Below are positions 1 through 7,611 of a stretch of 64,000 bases of DNA, one piece after another. The DNA is from Hyphomonadaceae bacterium (GTDB taxonomy: Bacteria; Pseudomonadota; Alphaproteobacteria; Caulobacterales; Aquidulcibacteraceae): positions 111,990-175,989 of the forward strand of contig JAEUMR010000055.1 of NCBI GenBank assembly GCA_016791385.1, read 5' to 3'. The notes under the pieces are model-generated. The model saw only the letters and a program-made list of their open reading frames with translations, was not told the origin of the DNA and searched no databases. How positions within the stretch are numbered: the stretch's first letter is position 1; each line of letters opens with the position of its first letter. The translations under genes were made by a program, and so were the position numbers.

Positions 1-131
1 TCGAACTCGTCAAGGCTCGCCGCATCCATCCCTACCAGCGCTGCGTCGGCAAAGTTGCCTAGAATCAGATCAATCTCGCGGAAACCGCGACGCCAGGCGC
101 GGAACTTGAGCTTTTTGCGGCGGTCGTCCAT
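1..131 (-). CDS. sdhE: FAD assembly factor SdhE (partial, cut by window edge)
   Basis: Reading leftwards from an ATG at 131, 43 codons are visible before the window ends. The peptide is basic at its N-terminus and carries RRGFREIDLILGNFAD, which matches the RGxxE motif of SdhE/DUF339 proteins that help attach FAD covalently to the succinate dehydrogenase flavoprotein. Family members are about 90 residues, so roughly half is missing. It is divergent from recG with an 83-nt gap, a neighbourhood common in alphaproteobacteria. Identity rests on the motif, gene size and context. Confidence 0.85.
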   Translation of the reverse strand, partial: MDDRRKKLKFRAWRRGFREIDLILGNFADAALVGMDAASLDEF

Positions 132-214
132 GGGCCCCAAGCGGCAGGCAAAATCCAAAGGGGCCGCGCTATAACCCATAAGGGCGGGCGAGTCAGCGCC
201 GCCCAGAGTGCTGT

Positions 215-2323
215 ATGAGTGACGTTTCGCCCCCCTCCCCAACCGGCCCGGCGGCCTTGTTCCTCGGGCCGGCCCGTGCGCCCAAGGGCGCGCGGCGCGA
301 GACCATGGATCTCGTCGCCAAAGTGGCGGGCGGACGGCTGGTGCGCGACGTGCTGTTCCTGCCGCCGAACTCAGCCATCGACCGACGCCTGCGCGTGCCG
401 ATCGGCGAGACCCGAGACGGCGAGATCGTGACCATCGAGGCAGAGGTGGACGGACACCAACCCGCCTACAAGAACCTGCCCCACCGCATCCGCCTGCGCG
501 ATGAGACGGGCTTTCTGTCCGTGGCCTATTTCCGCGGCAATGAAGAGATGCTGAAGCGCATGTGGCCCGTCGGCCAGAAGCGCCTCGTGAGCGGTACGGT
601 GACGTTCTACGACGGCATGCGGCAGATGCTGCATCCTGACTATGTCGTCGATCCCGCGCGCGGGGAAGCGCCGCCCGCTGTTGAGCCGGTCTATCCGCTC
701 ACGCAGGGCCTGTCCGGTCGCACGCTGGCCAAGATCATTCTCGCCGGGCTCGACACCATCCCCGATGTTCCCGAGTGGCTTGAAGCGACGACGGTGAAGG
801 CACACGACTGGCCAGACTTCCGCACCGCGCTGGAGCACATCCACAGGCCAGCAGCGCCGGAAGATGTCGACGTCGAAGGGCCGTTCCGGACCCGGCTTGC
901 CTATGACGAGCTGTTCGCGCGCCAGTGCGCTCTGCGCTTGCGGCGCGCTGTGCGTAAAACCGAACCCGGCCGCGCCATAACCGGCGACGGCCGCTTGTCG
1001 GAGCGCATTATCGCGGCGCTTCCGTTCGCACCGACAGGCGCGCAGCACCGCGCCGTGGAGGAAATCTACAAGGACATGGCCGAGGCCTCGCCCATGCTGC
1101 GCCTGCTGCAGGGCGATGTCGGCTCTGGCAAGACGCTGGTCGCGGCGCTGGCCATGGCGCGTGCGGCAGAGGCTGGCCTGCAAAGCGCGATGATGGCGCC
1201 GACCGATCTGCTCGCGCGTCAGCACGGCGCGACGCTGGCGCCGCTGCTCAATGCCGCCGGGATCAAAATGACCGTTCTCACCGGCCGTGACAAAGGCAAG
1301 GAACGCAAGGCGATTCTGGAGCAGATGGCTTCGGGAGAAATCGGCGTCGTCGTCGGCACGCATGCGCTGTTTCAGGAGGGGGTCGCGTTCCACGACCTGG
1401 GTCTCATCGTCATCGACGAACAGCATCGTTTCGGCGTCTCAGACCGCGCCCGCATGGTGGCGAAGGGATTTGCGCCGCACGTGTTGGTGATGAGCGCAAC
1501 GCCCATCCCGCGCACGCTGGCGCTCTCGATCCATGGCGACATGGACCTCTCCATCCTCGACGAAAAGCCGCCGGGCCGGCAGCCGATCCAAACCGTGGCG
1601 ATGCCGACAACACGCATCGAGGAAGTGATCGAAGCGATTGGCGAGGCGGCCAAGCGTGGCGAACGCGCCTATTGGGTCTGCCCGCTGATCGAGGAAAGCG
1701 AGGAGATCGACCTGCCCGCCGTGCTCGACCGCCATCGCGATCTGCAGGCTCGGCTCGGCAAGGGCGTCGAGATCATGCACGGCAAGATGCCGCCCGCGGC
1801 GCGCGAAGCGGCGATGGAGCGCTTCCGTACCGGCGAGTCGTTCCTGATGGTGGCGACAACGGTGATCGAAGTTGGCGTCAACGTGCCGGAGGCCACGATC
1901 ATGGTGATCGAGCACGCCGAGCGCTTTGGCCTTGCCCAGCTGCACCAATTACGCGGGCGCGTTGGCCGCGGCGACAGGCGCGGCTCGTGCGTGCTGTTGT
2001 GGAAACCGCCGCTGGGCGAAGGGGGCAAGACGCGGCTCGACGCGCTGCGGCGCAATGACGACGGCTTCGTCATCGCCGAGATCGACTACCAGATGCGCGG
2101 CGCCGGCGACATGCTGGGCACCCAGCAATCCGGCTTGCCGCCGTTCCGGCTCGTCAACCCAGAGGCGCATGCGAAGCTGCTTGGCGCTGCCGACAAAGAA
2201 GCGCGGCTCGCGATCGAACGCGATCCGCAGCTCGAAAGCGAGCGCGGCAAGAGTATCGCTCTGGCGCTTTCGCTGTTCGGTTACGGCGATGCTGAATTCG
2301 TGCGCGCCGGACAGGCGGGGTAA
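215..2323 (+). CDS. recG: ATP-dependent DNA helicase RecG
   Basis: A 702-residue protein, the usual RecG length. It remodels stalled replication forks and Holliday junctions in the cytoplasm. An N-terminal OB-fold wedge region (about residues 60-150) precedes two helicase domains. Walker A GDVGSGKT lies at residues 300-307 and the Walker B box is DEQH at 401-404, the RecG form of DEAD. The later motif QLRGRVGRG and the RecG-type C-terminal region are also present. The ATG at 215 gives a short Pro-rich leader before the conserved part; an internal start at MDLVAKVAGG (nt 305) is possible. The divergent partner is sdhE. Confidence 0.95.
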   Translation: MSDVSPPSPTGPAALFLGPARAPKGARRETMDLVAKVAGGRLVRDVLFLPPNSAIDRRLRVPIGETRDGEIVTIEAEVDGHQPAYKNLPHRIRLRDETGFLSVAYFRGNEEMLKRMWPVGQKRLVSGTVTFYDGMRQMLHPDYVVDPARGEAPPAVEPVYPLTQGLSGRTLAKIILAGLDTIPDVPEWLEATTVKAHDWPDFRTALEHIHRPAAPEDVDVEGPFRTRLAYDELFARQCALRLRRAVRKTEPGRAITGDGRLSERIIAALPFAPTGAQHRAVEEIYKDMAEASPMLRLLQGDVGSGKTLVAALAMARAAEAGLQSAMMAPTDLLARQHGATLAPLLNAAGIKMTVLTGRDKGKERKAILEQMASGEIGVVVGTHALFQEGVAFHDLGLIVIDEQHRFGVSDRARMVAKGFAPHVLVMSATPIPRTLALSIHGDMDLSILDEKPPGRQPIQTVAMPTTRIEEVIEAIGEAAKRGERAYWVCPLIEESEEIDLPAVLDRHRDLQARLGKGVEIMHGKMPPAAREAAMERFRTGESFLMVATTVIEVGVNVPEATIMVIEHAERFGLAQLHQLRGRVGRGDRRGSCVLLWKPPLGEGGKTRLDALRRNDDGFVIAEIDYQMRGAGDMLGTQQSGLPPFRLVNPEAHAKLLGAADKEARLAIERDPQLESERGKSIALALSLFGYGDAEFVRAGQAG

Positions 2324-2374
2324 TCCACCAGTCCTTCGCGCACGTACGCGCACTGCTAAGCCTTGAAAGTCCCA

Positions 2375-3820
2375 ATGAGTGATGCGCCGGTCATCGTGTG
2401 GTTGCGGCAGGACTTGCGCCTGGCCGACAATCCCGCGCTGCACGCCGCGGCGCAGACGGGGCGCCCGCTCGTGCTCGCCTACATCCTCGATGATGTGACC
2501 CCGGGCCGTTGGCGCCTCGGCGGCGCGTCACGCTGGTGGCTGCATCGGAGCCTGGAAGCACTGGCTTCTGCAATAGCAAAGCGTGGCGGCGTGCTGGTGC
2601 TGCGGCGAGGTGATGCACACAGCGAGCTTCGCACCCTAATCGGCGAATGTGGCGCAAGCGCCGTGTTCTGGAATCGCTGCTACGAGCCCTACATCATTGA
2701 GCGCGACAAGCGCCTGGTAGAAGATCTCGAACGGAGCGGCGTGGAAACACGGCGGTTCAACGGCGCGTTGCTCAACGAGCCGTGGGAGGCGAAGACCAAG
2801 CTGGGCGAGCCGTTCAAAGTGTTCACGCCCTATTGGCGCGCCGCGCAGCAGAGGCCTGCGCGCACACCTCTCCCCGCGCCGAAGCGCCTAAAGGGCTGCG
2901 ACACACCGCTCCGCTCCGACCCTCTTGGTGAATGGAACTTGCTGCCGCGCAGGCCTAATTGGGCGGCGCCGTTCGAAACTGAATGGAAGCCCGGCGAAGC
3001 TGGCGCGCTTGAAGCGCTTCAGCGTTTTGTCAGCGAGCGCCTGCAAGGCTACGCCGAAGGCCGCGATCGAATGGGCCTCGCCGCGACGTCGCGGCTTTCT
3101 CCGCACCTGCATTGGGGCGAAATCTCGCCGGTGCAGGTGCGCGCCGCCATCGAAAGCGCGGCGCACGCAAAGCCGGCGCTGCAACGTTGCGCCGACAAGT
3201 TCCTGAGCGAGATCGGGTGGCGCGAGTTCTCGTACAATCTTCTCTACCATTGCCCGACGCTGCCCGAGCGGAATTGGCGCAGCCAATTCGATGCGATGCC
3301 GTGGGCCGATGACGAGCCGGCGCTGGAAGCGTGGCAGCGCGGCCGCACCGGATATCCGCTCGTTGACGCAGCCATGCGCGAACTTTGGAACACCGGCACC
3401 ATGCACAATCGCGCACGCATGGTCGTCGCCTCATTCCTGGTCAAACATCTGATGATCGATTGGCGGCGCGGCGAAGATTGGTTCTGGGATACGCTCGTCG
3501 ATGCGGACCTCGCCAATAACGCCGCCTCCTGGCAATGGGTTGCTGGCTCGGGGGCGGACGCCTCGCCCTACTTCCGGATATTCAATCCCGTCGCGCAGGG
3601 CGAACGGTACGACCCCGATGGCGTCTATGTCCGCCGCTGGGTTCCCGAACTCGCGCGCTTGCCGAACAGCGTCATCCACCAGCCCTGGCAAGCCGAGCGG
3701 CAGATTTTGACCGCAGCGGGCGTCGAACTGGGGCGGACCTACCCTTTGCCGATCGTGGAACACGCAGCCGCGCGTGCGCGGGCGCTGGCCGCTTACGCAA
3801 GAATTTCATCCGCCGCCTGA
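2375..3820 (+). CDS. phrB: Deoxyribodipyrimidine photo-lyase (cryptochrome/photolyase family)
   Basis: A 481-residue flavoprotein that uses blue light to split cyclobutane pyrimidine dimers. The N-terminal Rossmann-like antenna domain opens with VIVWLRQDLRLADNPAL, and the C-terminal FAD-binding domain contains the typical runs GYPLVDAAMRELWNTG and ASWQWVAGSGADASPYFR. The frame is open from a TTG at 2363, but the ATG at 2375 begins exactly at the family N-terminus and is preferred. It follows recG by 51 nt in the same direction, forming a small DNA-repair pair. CPD photolyase versus another class I subtype is not resolved from sequence alone. Confidence 0.92.
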   Translation: MSDAPVIVWLRQDLRLADNPALHAAAQTGRPLVLAYILDDVTPGRWRLGGASRWWLHRSLEALASAIAKRGGVLVLRRGDAHSELRTLIGECGASAVFWNRCYEPYIIERDKRLVEDLERSGVETRRFNGALLNEPWEAKTKLGEPFKVFTPYWRAAQQRPARTPLPAPKRLKGCDTPLRSDPLGEWNLLPRRPNWAAPFETEWKPGEAGALEALQRFVSERLQGYAEGRDRMGLAATSRLSPHLHWGEISPVQVRAAIESAAHAKPALQRCADKFLSEIGWREFSYNLLYHCPTLPERNWRSQFDAMPWADDEPALEAWQRGRTGYPLVDAAMRELWNTGTMHNRARMVVASFLVKHLMIDWRRGEDWFWDTLVDADLANNAASWQWVAGSGADASPYFRIFNPVAQGERYDPDGVYVRRWVPELARLPNSVIHQPWQAERQILTAAGVELGRTYPLPIVEHAAARARALAAYARISSAA

Positions 3821-3875
3821 CCTCCCACGTACGAAGCGCATTGAATGCTTCAGCCGGAGGGCTAGACTTATCTCC

Positions 3876-5117
3876 ATGCAAGACACGATCGCCCCCGGCG
3901 CGGACGTGCTTCGCGCCACGCCCGCCCTCATCACCGGCCTCAGAGCGCCGGCGAGCGCGAAAGCTGTGCTGTTGGCGCTGTTGCAGCTCAGAGAGGGCGG
4001 GGCTCTGGTGACGCTGCCAGACGGACGGCGCTTGCGTTTCGGCGAAGAAGGCGCGCCCCAGGTCGACCTCCAAATCAGGAATTATCGGTTCGCACGCCGT
4101 GTTCTGGTCAATGGCGACATCGGTTTCGCCGAAGGCCTCATGGCCGGGGATTGGGAGAGCGGCGATCTTTCTGCCCTGCTCACGTTGCTGGCCAAGAATG
4201 TTGAGCGCTTCATGCGCCTGCTCGAAGGCGGCTTCGTCGGCAAGACGGCCAATTGGCTTCGACATCTCGCGCGCGAGAACTCAAAGCGCGGTTCGCGCCG
4301 CAATATCCTGGCGCACTACGACCTCGGTAACCGCTTCTATGAGGCTTGGCTCGACGCCTCGATGACGTATTCCTCAGCACGCTTCGACGCCAAGGTGCGC
4401 GACCTCGAAAGCGCGCAACAGGCCAAATACAAGGCGCTCGCCGACCATCTCGACCTCAAGCCCGGAGACCATGTTCTGGAGATCGGCTGCGGCTGGGGCG
4501 GCTTTGCCGAGTTTGCGGCCCGTGAATACGGCGCGCGCGTAACAGGCATCACCATCAGCGACGAGCAGCTGGCCTATGCGCGTGCGCGCATGGAGAACGC
4601 CGGGCTTGCGGATCGGGTCGAGATCCGCCGCCAGGATTATCGCGACGTCGAAGGCCAGTTCGACAAGGTCGCCTCGATCGAAATGTTCGAGGCTGTGGGC
4701 GAAAAATACTGGCCCGCCTATTTCGCCAAGATCGCCAGCGTGTTGAAGCCTGGCGGACGCGCGGGTCTGCAAATCATCACCATCCGCGATGAATTATTCG
4801 ACCAGTACCGCCGCCGCGCTGACTTCATTCAGCGCTACGTCTTTCCGGGCGGCATGCTGGTGAGCATGGAGCGATTGCGCGAAGAGACCGCGAAAGTCGG
4901 GCTGGTCTGGTCCAAGGCCGAAGCCTTCGGCCAATCCTATGCCGACACGCTCGCGGAATGGGCGCGGCGTTTCAAGGCGCGCTGGAGCGACATTCGCGCG
5001 ATGGGTTTCGACGAGCGCTTCAAGCAGCTTTGGTTGTTCTATCTCAGCTATTGCGAGGCCGGCTTCCGCACCGGTCGAACCGACGTGGTGCAACTTGAGT
5101 TGGCTAAGCCCGCTTGA
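3876..5117 (+). CDS. cfa: Cyclopropane-fatty-acyl-phospholipid synthase family methyltransferase
   Basis: A 413-residue SAM-dependent enzyme of the Cfa/CMAS family, which methylenates double bonds of membrane phospholipid acyl chains. The N-terminal lipid-binding domain is followed by the SAM-binding glycine motif LEIGCGWGGFAEFA near residues 200-212 and by the family run FPGGMLVSMERL. The open frame extends to 3774, but the preceding 34 residues lack family character; the ATG at 3876 is chosen. Its TGA directly abuts the stop codon of the convergent gene, leaving no room for a separate terminator. Related family members modify other unsaturated lipids, so the exact product is inferred. Confidence 0.85.
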   Translation: MQDTIAPGADVLRATPALITGLRAPASAKAVLLALLQLREGGALVTLPDGRRLRFGEEGAPQVDLQIRNYRFARRVLVNGDIGFAEGLMAGDWESGDLSALLTLLAKNVERFMRLLEGGFVGKTANWLRHLARENSKRGSRRNILAHYDLGNRFYEAWLDASMTYSSARFDAKVRDLESAQQAKYKALADHLDLKPGDHVLEIGCGWGGFAEFAAREYGARVTGITISDEQLAYARARMENAGLADRVEIRRQDYRDVEGQFDKVASIEMFEAVGEKYWPAYFAKIASVLKPGGRAGLQIITIRDELFDQYRRRADFIQRYVFPGGMLVSMERLREETAKVGLVWSKAEAFGQSYADTLAEWARRFKARWSDIRAMGFDERFKQLWLFYLSYCEAGFRTGRTDVVQLELAKPA

Positions 5118-5777
5118 CTAGGCAGGTCCTGCACTGCGCGGCGAGGCCAGTCGGTACACGACATTCTGACCGCGGACGCTGAAGGCGCATCCGACCCAGC
5201 GGCCGCGGTCGTCGTACCAAAGATCAACCGCGAGCGTGCCCTCAACCCTGATCCGCTCGGCGCTGATGCGCTCGCCGCCAACCAGAATTGTCTCTCGCCC
5301 CATGCGCGTGATGCGCACCGCCATACGCTCGCCGGTTTCGGTGTTGATCAGCGAGTCGGCGTCAGCTGGCGGCCGCGTCCACCAGGACGAGGGAAAAGCG
5401 CCGAGCGGAAACCATTGATCGCCGCCCGCGCCATCCACGCGAAGGCGGCCTTCAACCGCTTCCGCTCGCACATTGACGCGCCGGCCGTTCTTCAAGGTGG
5501 AGCAAGTCAGCGCCACCAGCGCCCCGCCCCGCCAGCGCTCGTCGCAAGTCTGCTCGTAGTGAAAGGCCGTCACTGGCCCGAAGTTGACGCGAAGCGCCAC
5601 TTCGCTCTGCGCACGCAGCGCATCGCCGCTCCCGGACACGCTGATGGCATGACGGCCAAACGGCTGGCCATTGCGCAACACTTCAAATTCGGTTCGGCCT
5701 GCATTTGAGGGCGCTGCTGTGGCGGAGGCTGTAGTTAGACCGAGGGCGATGAAAAGAGCGACTGCAAGGGTGCGCAT
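5118..5777 (-). CDS. Secreted DUF6134-like protein of unknown function
   Basis: A 219-residue protein with a clear N-terminal signal peptide (MRTLAVALFIALGLTTASATAA), so it is probably periplasmic or exported. The mature part begins with FEVLRNGQPFGRHAISV and is rich in beta-strand-forming sequence, in the style of DUF6134 proteins; this family assignment is from memory and uncertain. Two cysteines (in QTCDERW and ALTCSTL) could form a disulfide. It is convergent with the cfa-like gene with a zero-base gap. No enzymatic motif was recognised. Confidence 0.6.
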   Translation of the reverse strand: MRTLAVALFIALGLTTASATAAPSNAGRTEFEVLRNGQPFGRHAISVSGSGDALRAQSEVALRVNFGPVTAFHYEQTCDERWRGGALVALTCSTLKNGRRVNVRAEAVEGRLRVDGAGGDQWFPLGAFPSSWWTRPPADADSLINTETGERMAVRITRMGRETILVGGERISAERIRVEGTLAVDLWYDDRGRWVGCAFSVRGQNVVYRLASPRSAGPA

Positions 5778-5873
5778 TGCGATCTCCGTACAGGGGTCGC
5801 TACGCGCTGGAATCCGCCCTGGATCAGCGGCCGGGCGGTTGAAGCGCCGCGGCTGAGGCCGTAGCTTTCATGT

Positions 5874-6731
5874 ATGCCTCAAACACGTCCCGATCCGATC
5901 GTTTCCTGCGCCTGGCTCGCCGAACGGCTTGATGCGCCAGACATACGGCCGGTGGATGCAACCTGGTTCATGCCGAGCGACCCGCGCGACGCGAAAGCGC
6001 TGTTTGCGGAGCGCCGCATTCCTGGGGCCGTGTTCTTCGACGTCGATGAGATCGCCGACACAACCTCCCCCCTGCCGCACATGTTGCCATCGCCGGAAAA
6101 ATTCGCCTCGCGCATGCGTAAGCTTGGCGTCGGCGATGGCGCGCAGGTCGTCGTCTATGACAGCCAAGGCCTCTTCTCAGCCGCGCGCGTGTGGTGGACC
6201 TTCCGCGCCATGGGGCATGAAGATGTCGTCGTGCTCGACGGCGGCCTGCCGGAATGGGAGCGCGGTGCTTTTCCGATCGAGAACGGCCCGCCGCAGAAAC
6301 GCATGGAGCGTCACTTCACGGCGCGCGTGCGCAGCGATCTTGTCCGCGATCTCGGCGACATGCGCCGCATCACCGAGCACAAGACCTCGCCAGTGCTTGA
6401 CGCGCGTCCAGGAGACCGCTTTCGCGGCGAGGCGCCGGAGCCGCGGCCCGGCTTGCGCAGCGGTCACATGCCCAACAGCATCAGCGTGCCAAGCGGCTCG
6501 CTTGTCGGCGCCGACGGCAAGCTGAAATCGCACGAGGAGCTGAAGCGCATTTTCGACGCAGCCGGCGTCGATACGCGCCAGCAAGCCGTCTGCAGCTGCG
6601 GCTCTGGCGTGACCGCATCGATCATCGCGCTGGCGCTGGCGCGGCTCGGGCGCTGGGATGCGGCCGTCTACGATGGCTCCTGGGCCGAATGGGGCGCGCA
6701 GCAGGACACCCCCGTGCTCACCGGCGCTTGA
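5874..6731 (+). CDS. sseA: 3-mercaptopyruvate sulfurtransferase (tandem rhodanese)
   Basis: A 285-residue protein with two rhodanese domains, the expected size of SseA. It moves sulfur from 3-mercaptopyruvate (or thiosulfate) to an acceptor through a cysteine persulfide. The C-terminal domain holds the catalytic loop CGSGVTA with the active cysteine at 242, and the CGSGVTA form is the mercaptopyruvate type rather than the thiosulfate (rhodanese) type. The N-terminal domain, with DATWFMPSDPRDA, lacks a catalytic cysteine loop, as is normal. tRNA-Arg lies just downstream on the other strand. Confidence 0.93.
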   Translation: MPQTRPDPIVSCAWLAERLDAPDIRPVDATWFMPSDPRDAKALFAERRIPGAVFFDVDEIADTTSPLPHMLPSPEKFASRMRKLGVGDGAQVVVYDSQGLFSAARVWWTFRAMGHEDVVVLDGGLPEWERGAFPIENGPPQKRMERHFTARVRSDLVRDLGDMRRITEHKTSPVLDARPGDRFRGEAPEPRPGLRSGHMPNSISVPSGSLVGADGKLKSHEELKRIFDAAGVDTRQQAVCSCGSGVTASIIALALARLGRWDAAVYDGSWAEWGAQQDTPVLTGA

Positions 6732-6736
6732 GGCGC

Positions 6737-6813
6737 TGGCGCGCCCAGCAGGACTCGAACCTGCAACCGTCCGCTTAGAAGGCGGGTGCTCTATCCGGTT
6801 GAGCTATGGGCGC
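6737..6813 (-). tRNA. tRNA-Arg(UCU)
   Basis: A 77-nt gene on the minus strand folds as a full cloverleaf. The acceptor stem GCGCCCA pairs with TGGGCGC, the D arm is GCTC...GAGC, and the anticodon loop CTTCTAA gives anticodon TCT, which reads AGA. The T arm is CAGG TTCGAGT CCTG. The discriminator is G and the CCA end is encoded at 6737-6739. It lies between sseA and the NDUFS4-like gene. Confidence 0.97.
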
Positions 6814-6844
6814 GATGCGCCGGGAGCCTAGCACACGGACCGGA

Positions 6845-7150
6845 TCAGTGCGTCCAAGGCTCGCGCCGGCGGAACGAGAAGTTGTCGCTATAGGATTTGA
6901 TCTGCCGCTTGGTTTCCGGCGGCTCGATGACCTGGTGCGGGATGCCGTGCTCACGCGCGAACGCGATTGCCGCTTCCTTGCTGTCGAACGAGAGACGCAC
7001 CTGTCCGTTCGGATCGGCCGAACTGATCCAGCCCATCAGCGCCTCAGGACGCGGCGCGGAGGCCGGCGTAAAGTCGAGCCGCCACTTCTTGGTCTGGGCC
7101 TTGCCAGACTGCATCGCGTTTTTCGCGGGTTTGTAGATTCTCGCCAGCAT
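6845..7150 (-). CDS. NDUFS4-like ETC complex I accessory subunit
   Basis: A 101-residue soluble protein matching the NDUFS4/AQDQ family, the accessory complex I subunit shared by alphaproteobacteria and mitochondria. Diagnostic parts are the start MLARIYKPAKNAMQSGKAQ, then MGWISSADP...VRLSFDSKEAAIAFA, and the closing YSDNFSFRRREPWTH. It probably stabilises the NADH-binding arm of complex I. It lies far from the nuo genes found at the other end of the window, downstream of hupB and upstream of tRNA-Arg on the same strand. AGAAGGG precedes the ATG as a ribosome-binding site. Confidence 0.9.
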   Translation of the reverse strand: MLARIYKPAKNAMQSGKAQTKKWRLDFTPASAPRPEALMGWISSADPNGQVRLSFDSKEAAIAFAREHGIPHQVIEPPETKRQIKSYSDNFSFRRREPWTH

Positions 7151-7161
7151 GGGCCCTTCTC

Positions 7162-7193
7162 TTCCGGCGCCCAGCTACAGCCGCGCGCCGGAA
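7162..7193 (-). terminator. Inverted repeat between hupB and the NDUFS4-like gene
   Basis: TTCCGGCGC at 7162-7170 is the exact reverse complement of GCGCCGGAA at 7185-7193, giving a 9-bp stem with a 14-nt loop. Read on the minus strand it falls 22 nt after the hupB stop and 11 nt before the next start codon. No U-run follows, so it may be a processing or Rho-assisted end rather than a classic intrinsic terminator. Confidence 0.35.
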
Positions 7194-7215
7194 AAAGGAA
7201 GTGCGTGGAAAGCGC

Positions 7216-7488
7216 TCAGGTAAGAGCTTCCTTCAAGGCCTTGCCGGCCCGGAACTTGGCCCGCCGGCCTGCCGGGACGACCACTTCTTCGTTGGTCTGC
7301 GGATTGCGCGCCTTGCGCTCCTTGGTCTCGGAGACCACGAACACGCCAAACGAAGGCAGGCGCACTTCGTCGCCGCGCTTCAACGCATCGGTGATCGCTT
7401 CGAAGACGGCGTTGACCGCCTCTTCGCCCTTGAGTTTGGAATCGCCGATCCGCTCGGCAACGTCCGCAACCAGTTCCGCCTTATTCAT
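7216..7488 (-). CDS. hupB: Nucleoid-associated protein HU
   Basis: A 90-residue HU/IHF-family protein beginning MNKAELVADVAERIGDSK. It carries the beta-arm signature FGVFVVSETKERKARNPQT and the closing AKFRAGKALKEAL. It binds and bends chromosomal DNA as a dimer. The open frame runs back to 7545, but the ATG at 7488 with GGGGCAAGG upstream gives the normal HU length. It lies immediately downstream of lon, the arrangement seen in many proteobacteria. The RNPQT tip and the basic arm fit HU rather than IHF. Confidence 0.95.
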   Translation of the reverse strand: MNKAELVADVAERIGDSKLKGEEAVNAVFEAITDALKRGDEVRLPSFGVFVVSETKERKARNPQTNEEVVVPAGRRAKFRAGKALKEALT

Positions 7489-7587
7489 CCTTGCCCCTCG
7501 CCGGCTATGCCGATTCTGGCTTACCGGCGGCGACGCTAGGCGCATTCGCGCCGCGCGCGCAAGCGGGGCCCGGGAACAAGAGCGAAT

Positions 7588-7611
7588 GTGCGCCCCTTAA
7601 TGGGGGCGCAC
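7588..7611 (-). terminator. Perfect hairpin overlapping the lon stop codon
   Basis: GTGCGCCCC (7588-7596) and GGGGCGCAC (7603-7611) form a 9-bp stem with a 6-nt loop. The lon stop codon (7597-7599) sits inside the loop, so the right arm encodes the last lon codons. No U-run follows on the minus strand. It could stop or slow transcription between lon and hupB, or protect the lon 3' end. Confidence 0.4.

Noticed and set aside
371-1426. Long minus-strand open frame opposite recG
   Set aside because: It is the antisense frame of a well-supported gene in high-GC DNA, with no family motifs and an Arg/His/Gln-rich product.
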